Positions 32,924-44,300 of a stretch of 64,000 bases of DNA are shown here, piece by piece. Under the pieces are notes generated by a model that made no database searches, had not been told where the DNA came from, and was given only the letters and a program-made list of their open reading frames with translations. Position numbers and translations under genes: made by a program. The DNA comes from Lampris incognitus. Its lineage: Eukaryota; Chordata; Actinopteri; Lampriformes; Lampridae. Location: assembly GCF_029633865.1 (NCBI RefSeq), contig NC_079215.1, forward strand, positions 50,513,843-50,577,842. Reading direction: 5' to 3'. How positions within the stretch are numbered: the first letter of the stretch is position 1; every line of letters starts with the position of its first letter.

Positions 32924-35900
32924 ATGCCCCTCTGGATATTTTTATTTCTTACCAAGTTTGGATCTCATGAAATCTGCGCTCAAAGTAAGACATCTTAACA
33001 AATTAAGCATGATCGCTCCTTTGTGCTACTTTGTGCTAAATCTGCCTTTGTCGTTTAACGGAAGCGCACAGGTAGACTAACGGGAATATTCAGTTCAGTT
33101 TTCACCGTGTGAAAGCGGAATGAGGTGGTGATTTGGTATTATTGATACTAGACTTGCATCTTTGAGTCAACACGGTGTTTTATGGCAAAATACGTAAAGA
33201 AGTATGTTCTCTTTTCAGAAACTCTGAATCAGCCCGTTGCACTTCTGTTGTGTCCCCATTTCCAGGCATTACGTCAGAGCGCAGGGTCGTGACGGCTGTT
33301 AAGGGTGAAAATGTCTTTATCAATATCCAAGTCGAGGTGGTTCCAGCAGTTAACCACAGTGAAGGCGTCATGTGTTTCACCCCCAAAAACGACCTTAAAG
33401 AGAACTTTATGGTACCTCTACCCGTTGACGGAACAACAACTGTCATACACACTGTGGAGCTGAAAAAACTGAAGAGTGCTGACTCGGGGGAGTACTACTG
33501 CCAATATGAAGGGACCAAGGCCTACTGGTTCCTGCGGGTGAGCGGTAAGTACGCAGCAACGAGAGGGCAAGAAAATGAAAGAATAAATGATAATCTGGAG
33601 ATAACGTGGTGAGAATAAAGGCCCTACCATGTGATGATGTATAGGTGAAACGGCTTTAGCCATTTTCTCTGGGCCTTCTGTTTAAGAGCTTCTCAAGCTC
33701 CTTAACTGATTGGGGCGTCCGGGTAGTGCAGCGGTCTATTCCGTTGCCTACCAAGACGGGAATCGCCGGTTTGAATCCCCGTGTTACCTCCAGCTTGGTC
33801 GGTCATCTCTACAGACACAATTGACTGTGTCTGCGGGTGGGAAGCCGGCTGTGGCTGTGGGTGTGGGTGTCCTGGTCCCTGCACTAGCTCCTCTGATCGG
33901 TTGGAGAGCCTGTTTTTGGGGAGGGGGGGGCTGCGGGGAATAGCGTGATCCTCCCACGTGCTATGTCCCCCTGGTGAAACTCCTCACTATCAGGTGAATA
34001 CTAGAAGCAGCTGGCGACTCCACATGTATCGGAGGAGGCATGTGGTAGTCTGCAGCCCTCCCCGGATTGGCAGAAGGGGGTGGAGCAGTCACCGGGACGG
34101 CTCGGAAGAGCGGGGTAATTGGCCGGATACAACAGTTGTTGGCACATTTTCGCCCAAAAGGGACTTCAGTCATTCGTTTCAGTTTGTTCAAGTTTTATGT
34201 ACACTACCGTTCAAAAGTTTGGGATCACCCAAACAATTTTGTGTTTTCCATGAAAAGTCACACTTATTCACCACCATATGTTGTGAAATGAATAGAAAAT
34301 AGAGTCAAGACATTGACAAGGTTAGAAATAATGATTTGTATTTGAAATAAGATTTTTTTTACATCAAACTTTGCTTTCGTCAAAGAATCCTCCATTTGCA
34401 GCAATTACAGCATTGCAGACCTTTGGCATTCTAGCTGTTAATTTGTTGAGGTAATCTGGAGAAATTGCACCCCACGCTTCCAGAAGCAGCTCCCACAAGT
34501 TGGATTGGTTGGATGGGCACTTCTTGCGTACCATACGGTCAAGCTGCTCCCACAACAGCTCAATGGGGTTCAGATCTGGTGACTGCGCTGGCCACTCCAT
34601 TACCGATAGAATACCAGCTGCCTGCTTCTGCTCTAAATAGTTCTTGCACAATTTGGAGGTGTGTTTAGGGTCATTGTCCTGTTGTAGGATGAAATTGGCT
34701 CCAATCAAGCGCTGTCCACTGGGTATGGCATGGCGTTGCAAAATGGAGTGATAGCCTTCCTTATTCAGAATCCCTTTTACCCTGTACAAATCTCCCACCT
34801 TACCAGCACCAAAGCAACCCCAGACCATCACATTACCTCCACCATGCTTAACAGATGGCGTCAGGCATTCTTCCAGCATCTTTTCATTTGTTCTGCGTCT
34901 CACAAACGTTCTTCTTTGTGATCCAAACACCTCAAACTTGGATTCATCCGTCCACAACACTTTTTTCCAGTCTTCCTCTGTCCAATGTCTGTGTTCTTTT
35001 GCCCATCTTAATCTTTTTCTTTTATTGGTCAGTCTCAGATATGGCTTTTTCTTTGCCACTCTGCCCTGAAGCCCAGAATCCCGCAGCCGCCTCTTCACTG
35101 TAGATGTTGACACTGGTGTTTTGCGGGTACTATTTAATGAAGATGCCAGTTGGGGACCTGTGAGGCGTCTGTCTCTCAAACTAGAGACTCTAATGTACTT
35201 ATCTTCTTGCTCAGTTGTGCAACGCAGCCTCCCACTTCTTTTTCTACTCTGGTTAGAGCCTGTTTGTGCTGTCCTCTGAAGGGAGTAGTACACACCGGTG
35301 TAGGAAATCTTCAATTTCTTAGCAATTTCTTGCATGGAATAGCCTTCATTTCTAAGAACAAGAATAGACTGTCGAGTTTCAGATGAAAGTTCTCTTTTTC
35401 TGGCCATTTTGAGCGTTTAATTGACCCCACAAATGTGATGCTCCAGAAACTCAATCTGCTCAAAGGAAGGTCAGTTTTGTAGCTTCTGTAACGAGCTAAA
35501 CTGTTTTCAGATGTGTGAACATGATTGCACAAGGGTTTTCTAATCATCAATTAGCCTTCTGAGCCAATGAGCAAACACATTGTACCATTAGAACACTGGA
35601 GTGATAGTTGCTTGAAATGGGCCTCTATACACCTATGTAGATATTGCACCAAAAACCAGACATTTGCAGCTAGAATAGTCATTTACCACATTAGCAATGT
35701 ATAGAGTGTATTTCTTTAAAGTTAAGACTAGTTTAAAGTTATCTTCATTGAAAAGTACAGTGCTTTTCCTTCAAAAATATGGACATTTCAATGTGATCCC
35801 AAACTTTTGAACGGTATTGTATGTAGCTTTGAAAACAAAGTACCCATGGGAATGTGATGTGGAAAAAACAACAACAACAACATACAATCTGTGAGCAAAA

Positions 35901-36995
35901 TATCCTCCTCACTTTTTAATGATAGCAGTCAGAAGATACGCTGAGGACCACAGATCCATGTTTTACGGCCACATCAGCCAACTCTTGCCATGAAATCATG
36001 AGAAGTACATCAAACCAGCATTAACAAGCATGTGTTTCCTAGATACTTACTACGAGGAGTCGATGCATGTGCCTACACATATCATCACTGTGGGCACCCT
36101 AACACTGGTGCTGCTGCTTTGCAGCCTGGTTGGCTCGGTATACGTCCTCAAAGGACACTGGGTAAGTTGTGCCTTGGACATAACCTAAGAGAATACTATA
36201 CATAACCAGAAAAGTCCTCTGATGTATGCTACTACATCTCAGTGGACAGTATGGGGATGTGTGTGTGTGTGTGTATACTTGTGGGTGTTTGTGTTCGTGA
36301 CTAATTATACTTCAGCAATACATCATCATTTACAGGATGATAGGGTGTTGAATGCTGAACAAGGCAGCGTGGGTGGATGGCGACATCAGAATGAAAGTGA
36401 AGAAAGGGAGGGGCAAGAAGACATGAAGTATGTGACGACATCTGGCTCAGCGTCCATCTACACTGTAAGCACGCTTTTTTGCATTACTGAAAGAATTTTG
36501 GTGAAAAGCAGTTTTTGCCTATAAACCCATTGCCTATACGATGATTTGAAACGGGATCACTTGCATTTTTTTTCACCCCCTCCTGTGTATTCATGTATGC
36601 ACCCAATGGCTTGAAAATGATACGACAGAAATGTAATTCTATACTCTCCCATGAGTATGGTAAAAAAAACAAAACAGGTATGCTCCTTTCTCTCAGAGTC
36701 TACAGCCTCATTCCATGTCTATCTATGGTGTTTTGGACAAGTCCGCCATTGATGGAGAATCCATCGAAGGTGGAGCCAAGCCTAACTCAGAGGATAACAG
36801 GAAACACGTAAGTATTTACTTTAAATTGCCAAACTTTGACTTGCCATGTTTTGCGTAGAAGAGGAAAGAGATGCAGGCATGTGCCGAAAACAATAAAAGC
36901 ACAAGCGCTGACCTTTTGTCCCCTTTCCACAGGGAGAGCAGACATGGCAAGGCCAGGATGAAGGAGTGTTTGAGTCTGTCTATGAAAATGTCTGA
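32924..36995 (+). CDS. Unnamed single-Ig-domain transmembrane receptor with three ITIM-like motifs, 253 aa
   Basis: The six-exon model is 32924-32984, 33266-33544, 36043-36161, 36336-36464, 36697-36807 and 36933-36995. Every junction is GT-AG and phases agree, giving 253 codons plus TGA. Exon 1 encodes a signal peptide (MPLWIFLFLTKFGSHEICAQ). Exon 2 is a V-set-like domain ending KSADSGEYYCQYEG, with the F-strand Asp-x-Gly-x-Tyr-x-Cys. The B-strand position usually holding the partner Cys reads VFINIQV. Exon 3 holds a membrane span (LTLVLLLCSLVGSVYVL). The tail has SIYTSL (193-198), SIYGVL (204-209) and SVYENV (248-253), each fitting (S/I/V/L)xYxx(L/I/V). This layout suggests an inhibitory leukocyte-type receptor acting through SH2-domain phosphatases; that role is inference. 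I cannot name an orthologue. Intron 2 holds SINE A4 and an intact Tc1-like transposon. Confidence 0.82.
33712..34130 (+). mobile_element. tRNA-derived SINE (family A, copy 4)
   Basis: Full family A head (GGTTTGAATCCCCGTGTTAC) and body, ending at GGCCGGATAC without the usual poly-A-like tail. It lies in intron 2 of the receptor gene, 70 bases before the Tc1-like element. Confidence 0.86.
34202..35819 (-). mobile_element. Tc1/mariner transposon, DD38E type, apparently complete
   Basis: The element is 1618 bp, with TA at both edges (34200-34201, 35820-35821). Its terminal inverted repeats match at 26 of the first 27 positions (left CACTACCGTTCAAAAGTTTG). The transposase frame is uninterrupted. 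Complete ends, a target TA duplication and an intact frame indicate a young insertion in intron 2 of the receptor gene. Confidence 0.95.
34364..35407 (-). CDS. Tc1-like transposase, 347 aa, intact
   Basis: This is the cut-and-paste transposase of the surrounding element. The N-terminal paired-type helix-turn-helix lies at about residues 8-45 (ETRQSILVLRNEGYSMQEIA). A GRPR-like basic hinge, RKRSGRLR, follows at about 55-62, then a second HTH. The catalytic triad is D154 (LWTDESKF), D244 (LQQDNDPKHT) and E283 ([11 protein letters not shown]). The gap between the second Asp and the Glu counts to 38 residues, not the 34 usual for Tc1, which places it with the DD38E (Intruder) group known from fishes and other animals. 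The length is typical. No stop or frameshift is seen, so activity is possible but not shown. Confidence 0.95.
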   Translation of the reverse strand: MARKRELSSETRQSILVLRNEGYSMQEIAKKLKISYTGVYYSLQRTAQTGSNQSRKRSGRLRCTTEQEDKYIRVSSLRDRRLTGPQLASSLNSTRKTPVSTSTVKRRLRDSGLQGRVAKKKPYLRLTNKRKRLRWAKEHRHWTEEDWKKVLWTDESKFEVFGSQRRTFVRRRTNEKMLEECLTPSVKHGGGNVMVWGCFGAGKVGDLYRVKGILNKEGYHSILQRHAIPSGQRLIGANFILQQDNDPKHTSKLCKNYLEQKQAAGILSVMEWPAQSPDLNPIELLWEQLDRMVRKKCPSNQSNLWELLLEAWGAISPDYLNKLTARMPKVCNAVIAANGGFFDESKV

Positions 36996-38134
36996 ATCGT
37001 CTGGAAGCACAAAACGGCGCTGGAAATAATGATCCTTAACAGGGATTTTCTGTCCTTGCTTTCCTGTCTTGTATTTGCCTATAATTAACTCAGCAAAAAA
37101 AAACAACAACAACAACAACAACAACAACATATCCCTTTAGCTGGTCCCTTTTTATCTCACTTGCAAGTAGGGGATGGGTACTGATACCCGCTATTGAACG
37201 GGCGCCGGTACTTAATTATTAAAGACCGTAGCAGTGATAAGCTCCAACGTTAACGGTTCTGCGATCAGTATTAGAGAAATTGAGAAAATAAACGTCCTAT
37301 TTATTTAAATCCATCCATCCATTATCCAAACCGCTTATCCTGCATAAGTCGTCAAGTCAATTTGATTTGCGTAGCCCAATATCACAAATTACAAACTTAA
37401 TTTATTTAGGCTACATGAATGTAATCTTGCACCTTTTATCTCATCAACTCTTGTTTCTAGTTTGCAGTGATATTAAGACATTCGTCTATGATGCATTTTC
37501 ACCATACCCAATCCTCAAGAGAGATCTTGTGGATTGGGTATAGTGAAACCACAAGAGAGGGAAATGCTTGTGGCTGCAGGAGTCAGTACCTTTCAGGCTC
37601 TTCTAAGAAAGCTCGTGTATAAATTTATTCGCCGGTTCAGTGACTCTGATAATGTAATCATCAACAGTACAAGATTCAGTGCCACGCTACCAATCCCGAC
37701 AGTGGGACCACTGGTATAGCTGCCTTCTTATAAGACACTGACTTGTTCCATTTATGTTATTTTATTGTGTTTACTCTTTGTATTGTCTGGGGTTTGTCTT
37801 TCACCGATTTGTCTTTGTCTGTTATGGACCCTGAGTCTGCAATAAAGTTTTGAATTGAATCTCTCTCTCGGAGCCTATCGGCTCCTGGTGACTGCGTTTA
37901 CATGCACAGTTACGTCGCGTTCCAGTTATAGCTCTATTAGGCCATGCCATTGGACTACTGTCGTTGTCCCAGTATACAAGAACCGGAGGAGAATCGATTT
38001 ATTGACGGAAGTATGTCCGACCCCGGTATGGTAGGTGGCGATACGCCCCCTTTCAGCCGGTTGCTATTGGACCTTCTTCTGGTTGACCTATTGTGTCACA
38101 TACCAAACAAGCGACAAACAAGTTAGCAGGCCTA
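36996..38134. other. 3'UTR/intergenic sequence with short repeat fragments
   Basis: It follows the receptor stop. An (ACA)n run is at 37103-37129 and an AATAAA near 37285-37292. A SINE C tail fragment (CCATTATCCAAACCGCTTAT) is near 37318, and a second common fish repeat fragment (TTTGATTTGCGTAGCCCAAT) is near 37361. No gene is recognised. Confidence 0.5.
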
Positions 38135-38570
38135 GGGGGCATCCGGGTAGTGTAGCGGTCTATTCCATTGCCTACCAACATGGGGATCGCCGATTCGAAT
38201 CCCCGTGTTACCTCCGGTTTGGTCGGGCGTCCCTACAGACACAGTTGGCCGTGTCTGCGGGTGGGAAGCTGGATGTGGGTGTGTGTCCTGGTCACTGCAC
38301 TAGCGCCTCCTGTGGTTGGTCGGGGTGCCTGGGAGTGGGGGGGGGCGACTGGGGGGAATAGCGTGATCCTCCCACGCGCTACGTCCGCCTGGCGAAACTC
38401 CTCACTGTCAGGTGAAAAGAAGCGGCTGGTGACTCCACGTGTAACAGAGAAGGCACGTGGTAGTCTGCAGCCCTCCCCGGATCGGCAGAGGGGGTGGAGC
38501 AGCGACTGGGACGGCTCAGAGAGTGGGGTAATTGGCCGGATACAATTGGGGAGGAAAAAAAGGGGGGGAG
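38135..38570 (+). mobile_element. tRNA-derived SINE (family A, copy 5)
   Basis: Full-length copy with B-box GATTCGAATCC (38190-38200) and tail TACAATTGGGGAGGAAAAAA. It abuts a 5S-derived SINE on its 3' side. Confidence 0.87.
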
Positions 38571-38576
38571 GAAGCC

Positions 38577-38940
38577 AGGTTGGGAATTTAGCCAGGACAC
38601 CGGGGAAACCCCTACTCTTTGTGGTAAGTGCCATGGGATCTTTAATGACCCCAGTGAGTCAGGACCTTGGTTTAACGTCTCATCCGAAGGACAGCATCTC
38701 CTACCGCACAGTGTCCCCGTCACTGCACTGGGATTTGATATTTGCTGTCTTTATTAGGACCAGGGGGAAGACTTCCCCCTACTGGCCCACCATAACCACT
38801 TCCGGCAGCAACTCAGTTTCTCAGGGGGTCTCCCATCCAAGTACTAGTCAAGCCCCTACCTGCTTAGCTTCCATCATTTGGCAGAGCCAGGGTACGTGTT
38901 GGTATGGCTGCCGGCGAGTACCGTTACCAGATCGTATCGG
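38577..38940 (-). mobile_element. 5S-rRNA-derived SINE (SINE3 type)
   Basis: At its right end the minus strand reads the 5S rRNA internal region. GGAAGCTAAGCAGGTAGGGG and then TAGTACTTGGATGGGAGACC are the box A/IE/box C part of 5S genes, preceded by a degraded GGCAGCCATACC head. The body to the left (TTTAACGTCTCATCCGAAGG on the + strand) is the one found in fish SINE3-type elements. It is not a functional 5S gene. Confidence 0.8.
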
Positions 38941-39985
38941 TAAGAGTAGTAGTACCATTAAAATCTGAACGATACTCATCCCTACTTGCAAGAAAAACTT
39001 CAATAGGTTCTTTCTAGTATGCTGGCACCGGAGCTGTAAGTCAAAACATAAAATAAAATAAAAAATCATTAACAAAATACAACAAAACATCTAGGTGATA
39101 CACAACATACAATACAATACACAACGCACAATAAACTACGATTATACTTTTTCCAAAGAGTTGCTGTTACATGAGGTCTACCTTAGAATTTAAGTTTGAG
39201 TTCATTATTCAGTCTGTACATGCCGCCATCATCTTCCAACACGATATAGTTTTTCACGTTTTGGAGGATGACACACAACTGTATATCTCAGTTACACAAG
39301 ATGATCTCATTGCAGTGGATTGATTCCCTTACATCCTACATTTCAGGTGAAATGTTTTCTCTGGCTGAACCAAAGTAAAGAGGTTTTGTTAATTGGTGCA
39401 AAGACAGAAAAGATGAGTTTATTCTGCAAATAACTATTTTTATACAGTGTTAAATTCCAGAGACGATTTTTGGGTGTCATAATGGACTATAATTTAAGTT
39501 TTGAGCTCAAATATCCTTTTGTTCACCTGTTTTCATGTAAAACGCATGGCATCACGTGTGAAAAGGGCTAAATGAAGTTTTGTGGTTAATGATTGTCAAT
39601 TCGTTGATTAGAGGCGATGGTGGCAATCAAACAGACATCTTTTCACGACAGCTCCTGCTCCCTCGAATTCATTTTACCCATAATTCATCTGTGGACACAA
39701 AGGCCCTACAGTAGTCATTCAACATGTCTGTCCTCTTCTCCACTGCAGTAGCACAGAAGTTCAATAGACTAATTGGGCAGTGCTCTTGGTAGTGGCATCC
39801 AGTTTTTGTTACAATTTCCTCCTTTGAAACAAGGAGCGTTTTGCTCTAATCAAAAATTTGAAAAAAAATAGATCAAAAACACAACAAATGTGCAAATAAC
39901 TCAATATACATGCACCAACACACACATACAAGCATTAACACACACAAATATCTTAAACTTAATAAGGAATCAGCGATCATACATT
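38941..39985. other. Intergenic region, no gene recognised
   Basis: AT-rich, with short direct repeats of ATACAATAC type near 39105-39122. No exon or clear repeat is assigned. Confidence 0.5.
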
Positions 39986-40163
39986 AACGTTGTCGCTTGG
40001 GCAGTGGAAAACAGGGGTTCGCGTCCCGGCTGTGGCGGTTCCCGGACTGCCTCTCGAATTTGCTACGTTCGACTGGTCAACGTTGTCGCTTGCGGAGGGG
40101 GAAACACGGGTTCGCGTCCCGGCTGTGGCGGTCCCGGTCTGCCCCCCGAATTCGCTACAATAC
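39986..40163 (+). mobile_element. Short tRNA-like repeat (family F), tandem dimer
   Basis: Two head-to-tail units of about 90 bases each contain AACGTTGTCGCTTG and then GGTTCGCGTCCCGGCTGTGG, and end CGAATT(T/C)GCTAC. GGTTCGCGTCC is a good B-box, so the unit looks tRNA-derived. A single inverted unit lies 460 bases away. Confidence 0.68.
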
Positions 40164-40617
40164 TATTTTGCGATGGTTTAAACATACGTTTTTAAATAAA
40201 GTCTGAATGAATTTAAAAAAAAGGCATTACCATTTCATTTTATTAATGAAAATTTGTCCTGATAAAATGTACAGAATGATTACAACAACAAAAAAGGCCT
40301 CATTGTCCATGTTGAGTGTAGAAATGAAAAATAGTTTCCTTTTGCTTAAGGTCCTTCAGCGTTGTTTCTGACCCATGAGAGGTCTTGTAACCCCCTGCAG
40401 GATTCCTTTAGTAGATGCGGCTCCAAAATGAATGACTAATCTGTGTGCAGTAAACCTCTTTACAGGACAAATTATATGAATGAATTTAGAAAACCTCCTC
40501 CACTTTCTTTGTTATACAGTATTTGGAATCACGAACACTTTGTCCACCCACCATAAACGCATTGTAGTTTGACAGCAGGAGTAAACTTGTTGTTATGACC
40601 ATTTTTCCTTTGATATA

Positions 40618-40735
40618 TTGTAGCGAATTCAGGGGGCAGTACGGGAACCGCCACAACCGGGACGCGAACCCGTATTTCCTGTACCGCAAGCGACAACGTT
40701 AACCAGTCGACTGAAGGGTCCGATCCGTTAGTCAG
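40618..40735 (-). mobile_element. Short tRNA-like repeat (family F), single unit
   Basis: In reverse it reads AGTCGACTGGTTAACGTTG, then GGTTCGCGTCCCGGTTGTGG, ending CTGAATTCGCTACAATAT. It has the same order of blocks as the dimer at 39986-40163, in opposite orientation. Confidence 0.66.
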
Positions 40736-41200
40736 GGACCAACGTGTCTTCTTATCCATGCACTTTACAATATGTTGTTACATTAAGGGCTTAAAATGTC
40801 TATATTCCTTTTAGTGTAGCAGTGAATTCTAGAAAAGACAGAGATCGGGTGTCACTTGTCATATGAGATCGACGGAGCCTTTAGGAATGGCCCCAATGAT
40901 TGTTTGACGTTTCAGTGGGTTGACGGAGACATTATATTTACCATAAAATCTCTATAATTGTTATCATTATTTTTGTTCATGATTTGTTTAACCCAAATAA
41001 TTTCATGATCGATTTATGACCGAGATAAAATGCTTTCTTATTGTGCCTAATGCTCCATTATTCTGCATATTTAATCGGAAAAAAAGATTGTATATGAGAG
41101 CTCAAATCAAAAATACTTTTCTGTGAAAAGTGGAGAGTCTGGATTTCTTTGTACAACAAGCGGTTAAAATTGTTCTCGTTGTGACAGTTCCGTCTCCGTT
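40736..41200. other. Intergenic region upstream of f8a
   Basis: AT-rich sequence without recognised genes or repeats. It ends at the CCAAT/GC-box cluster ahead of f8a. Confidence 0.5.
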
Positions 41201-41323
41201 AGGCCCCGCCCTTTTGTATACCAACCAATTAAATTGTTGTCGTGAGGTTTTTCCAGCCAATTAAAACATTGCTGTCAATTTGACTTCCTGGTTTGTTCGG
41301 GTGGGCGATGCTGTTCTGTGATC
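41201..41323 (+). promoter_or_regulatory. f8a: f8a proximal promoter (inferred)
   Basis: A GC box, GGCCCCGCCC (41202-41211), and two CCAAT motifs (41225-41229, 41257-41261) lie within 125 bases of the start codon. There is no TATA box. This is the usual architecture of a housekeeping gene, which fits the broad role of HAP40. Confidence 0.5.
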
Positions 41324-44300
41324 ATGGCTGCGGAGGGAGACTTTCTGATGAGATACCGTGCTGTGTCAAATAAACTGAAAAAGTAAGCGGTTTTTTTTCT
41401 CCTTCAATCACTGATGAACTCTGAGAAGACAAAGAGAAACAGGTTTTCTAATCAGGCAGTGTGTTAGGTTATGCTAGCTAGATACAGATAGCGTAGGCTG
41501 TGCAAGCTAACAGGCTAACGTTCCCTGTAACCTGTGTCAGGTGATGTTATGTTTTCATATTTTCGCATGTAAAATGGTCCTGCCAAGCAAGGGGCGTCAA
41601 TAATATATTGGTATTTGCTGACGCAGTTTTAACAAGCGAACGAAAGCAGAGTTATGTAGTCAGTAAATGTTAGTTTGTGTTTTTAGCTAACTAGGTTAAC
41701 GTTAGCGACCAGCCACCCTTTGCTCTGGCTCTGGCTCTGGCTCCGGCTTTAACGCCGTCCTCACGATAATATTGTTGTAATAACCTTGTTTTTCGCAGAC
41801 GTTTCCTTCGGAAGCCTAATGTGGCAGAGGCAAGTGAGCAGTTTGGTAAGTGACAACTCTCTCAATCGTTATACCTACCTTATAAAACAACAAGACAAGC
41901 TACAAGTATAGTAGCAAACAGTGATTTGCTGCATCCGGACAGGGAGGCTATCACCAGCAGCAGATAGGTTAAAGTACTCGAAATGCCAACATATGAAAAG
42001 AATGGAGAGAGTATTTTATCACCCTGATATATAAATCTCCAGTCTCTCATTTGGCTTTTCTTTGTGTGGTCCAGGTCAGCTAGCCAAAGAACTAAAGCAG
42101 CAGGACTGCCTTCAATATGCTGCTTTCTGCAACCTTGCCATGGCACGGTAAGAACATGCTTTTCAGTCAGTACATTCTTTGCTTTTACTCACCAATGTAA
42201 AATACAGTCAGTGTGTAATGCTCATCACAAAATACAAAATACTGAAAATTGGAAAGCCAAGTTTTGATTTTGATTTTATTTTCACAAAGAATTTCAATTG
42301 GAAAATATACTTGGACACAAAAGGTTTGACTGACAACCATAAGGGTTCCAGAGTAATAGTTTTTGAATAATTTGTAGTATGTAAAATTGGAAATAGCTTC
42401 TTAGAATCTTGTAGTGAAAGGTTAATATGCTGATTTCTCCTCTTCAATCTTATATATGACCTAAATGTATGGCTACAGGTGCGAGCAGACACTCTTCAAT
42501 GCTCCTGGAGAGGCTCTAGCGTTAACCGATGCTGCTCGACTCTTTCTCTCCTCGGAGAAGGAGAACAGGGCGCTACAAGCCCCAGGCTTTGATGAGCATC
42601 TGCAGGCTGCCCTCAACTGCTACAGCTTTGCCATCAAGGTACTGAAGAGCACTGGTTTTTACCATTTGGAGTATCAAGAGAGTATGAAAGAAACGACAAC
42701 GGCCTTTTTAAAACTTGTGATAAGAATTAAGAATTTGATAACCCCAGATGCCAGGTGAGTCTTGTGAGTTGATCCAGGACCAGCCTCTTTGGCCAAAAAG
42801 CCAAATGACCAATCACAGGTTAGAGAGCTGCTCACAGAGGGTGACATAAGCGTATTTAAGCAGAAGTGAAAAAAATAATATGATGGCAATGTAATATAGA
42901 GTAATTAGTTGTGTTGATGAAGTCTTCCTTATGAACCAGTACTGAGGGCAAAAACGAAGTAAAACAAAACTAACTGCCTTTTAAGAGATAGTAAATCTTT
43001 AATTACGTTTTTCGAGTTGAAAATATGTTATTTCTCTAAGGTGGTGAAACCGGTGTCTTGGTGCAAAACCACATTACACAGCTGTTTTAAGGGAAATCTA
43101 TGCTGTGTCTTTCTTCTGGGGTAAAACACACAGTATGAACCCACCAATATACTGATGTCATGAGGGCATCAAAACACTGACACCTCATCTTGCATTGGCA
43201 TCATATGTTGGGTCCAGTATTTTGGACAAGTAAAATATAACCCAAAAAGAAATTCGGGACATTGATCTTATCCACCTAAACTCTCTGCATAGACTTGAGA
43301 GAAGCTGGGTGGAGGTGTTCTACTTACATCACTGCCACCTTCATTCCCCCCACACTACCATCAGTCTCCCCTTGATTTCCAGACCTTTTTTTTTTACCTT
43401 TTTCAAAATGTGGTTGGATGGAAACAGGCTAAAAACAAATGTTTACTTTCTCTAATACTTTTTAAAGAGATCTTTTCACGTTTCTTCATAACTTTTTTTT
43501 TTTTTTGCAAGATTTTGCTTTATAGCAGATTTCTTAATGCTAGGGAAGATGACAGGGAAGGAGATCCAAAAACCTGTTTAGGCTGTTTTTTGTTTTCATA
43601 AAGGACTAGCTCTGCAAATGTTCAAAAGTGGGAACCATGACCTTGCAACTTAGTACAACTGACTAGGGGAATATTTTTTTGTTAACATTTATTTTACCAG
43701 TAAAAAACTGCATTGAGATTTTACATCTCATTTACAAGTGTACCCTGGCCAAGACAGCAGCACAACAAATCATGAAAACTAATTACTTTGAATTCCCCTT
43801 GAGTGATTCCACTTGTGTCTAATTCACTTGCTTTTGCTAGCCCTTAACTTGCTGTTAATGAGAAGCAGAGGCCAGATAGTTCTTCCAATTTGATCAACTA
43901 TTGAGACTTGTCTGGCTGGCAAGGCATTTAGAAGGCCCTGTAGTAAAAACGTTGTGGAATCTGTCAAAATTAATTTTGAGAGTTTGATTGAGCATCTGGA
44001 GAAAATATGTCACTGTACATTCCAATATTGACCTTATGCTCCCCTTCTGTTAGAGATTAGAGATTGATGCTGTTTTGCGAATCACTTTCAGGTGTACATT
44101 GAGATGAACCAGCCAGTAATGGCAGCCAGCCTTTCTTTCGAACTTGGCAATGCACTCAAGGTGAGGCCATGGTTCAAAACATAAGACTGTACTGAAAGAT
44201 AAATTAGTGATTTTTGTTTTTGTCACTCAGATTAATGTTGTGTAAAATTCTTCTCTCTTTTTTCTGTGTCTTCCAATCTTTCTCCTTTCTTTCCTTTAGG

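Noticed and set aside
33712-33800. tRNA-like heads (A and B boxes) at SINE copies as real tRNA genes
   Set aside because: The heads continue into conserved SINE bodies, occur in many dispersed copies and lack good acceptor-stem pairing by eye.
38836-38940. 5S rRNA gene on the minus strand
   Set aside because: Only the internal promoter part is similar; the rest is SINE3-type body and the 5' end is degraded.
38168-38968. 266-codon + strand open frame
   Set aside because: It runs across SINE A5 and the antisense 5S SINE; no splice or protein signal.
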